Below the pieces are notes generated by a model, which searched no databases, was not told the origin of the DNA, and worked only from the letters and a program-made list of their open reading frames with translations. A DNA stretch of 23,589 bases from Priapulus caudatus. Its lineage: Eukaryota; Priapulida; Priapulimorpha; Priapulimorphida; Priapulidae. This document shows positions 23,381 through 23,589 of this stretch, piece by piece. Each line of letters opens with the position of its first letter. Position 1 is the stretch's first letter. The stretch spans positions 1 to 23,589 of the forward strand of contig NW_014577410.1 of the NCBI RefSeq assembly GCF_000485595.1. Reading direction: 5' to 3'. Made by a program: the position numbers and the translations under genes.

Positions 23381-23589
23381 CTGAGGACGACAAGAGAACG
23401 CCAACGATAAAAATCATTACAGCATTCGGTTGAAAATACATCTCATAATACCAAGAGCTAATAATACCTAGAGTGTACAACGGAAAAACGGGAAAATAGT
23501 GCTATTTCACGACAACATTATTCTACTTTGCCTGCGAGTCTATAATAATTTCATGGTATTGCATTAAGCAGAATTCTTTGCTCTCTAAT
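23381..23589 (-). other. AP2S1 last intron (partial)
   Basis: Intron sequence upstream of the last AP2S1 exon, running off the window. It has no recognisable exon. ACCAAGAGCTAATAATAC at 23450-23467 resembles the terminus of the 750-bp foldback (CAAGAGCTCATAATAG), perhaps another element end. Confidence 0.55.

Overview
This is a piece of animal nuclear genome: split genes with GT-AG introns, AT-rich introns full of short inverted-repeat elements, simple repeats, and animal housekeeping and cell-cycle genes. The compact introns (0.1-3.6 kb) and sequence divergence from the human proteins suggest an invertebrate. The species or phylum cannot be fixed from the sequence alone. There are no bacterial, phage, plasmid or CRISPR features.

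Three protein-coding genes are recognisable. (1) CHMP5, an ESCRT-III subunit, + strand, three coding exons: 1122-1421, 5035-5245 and 5920-6074; 221 aa. (2) An ARHGAP11A-like RhoGAP, + strand, eleven coding exons from 8142 to 18773; the joined frame is open for 1434 aa, with an N-terminal RhoGAP domain followed by a very long basic, low-complexity tail, of which 980 residues come from one GC-rich last exon carrying two in-frame minisatellites. (3) The last coding exon of AP2S1 (AP-2 clathrin adaptor sigma subunit), - strand, 23279-23380; the rest lies beyond the right edge. CHMP5 and ARHGAP11 run head to tail about 2 kb apart; AP2S1 converges on ARHGAP11 across about 4.5 kb of 3' UTR and intergenic DNA.

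The non-coding part is dominated by small non-autonomous DNA transposons and foldback palindromes, several with target-site duplications. CHMP5 intron 1 holds a 491-bp foldback (8-bp duplication GGTAGGAA) with a 90-bp palindrome nested in it, followed directly by a 937-bp element (8-bp duplication GGAAAGTG) whose target overlaps the first one; that element holds another 589-bp element. ARHGAP11 intron 10 holds a 650-bp PIF/Harbinger-type element (TTA duplication) with a truncated MADF-like reading frame, itself inside a possible 982-bp outer element. Intron 8 holds a foldback with TTAGGG-type telomeric repeats at its core. Two roughly 40-bp palindromes and a 750-bp foldback share CAAGAG termini.

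Promoter-like motifs are plausible but unproven: a CLEAR-like GTCACGTGAT plus an inverted CCAAT box upstream of CHMP5, and an overlapping pair of CCAAT boxes plus a CHR-like TTTGAA upstream of ARHGAP11. The genes do not form a pathway; CHMP5 and AP2S1 both act in membrane traffic, and ARHGAP11 acts on RhoA in dividing cells. I found no previously unknown molecular system here; the most unusual content is the layered transposon structure and the expanded RhoGAP tail.
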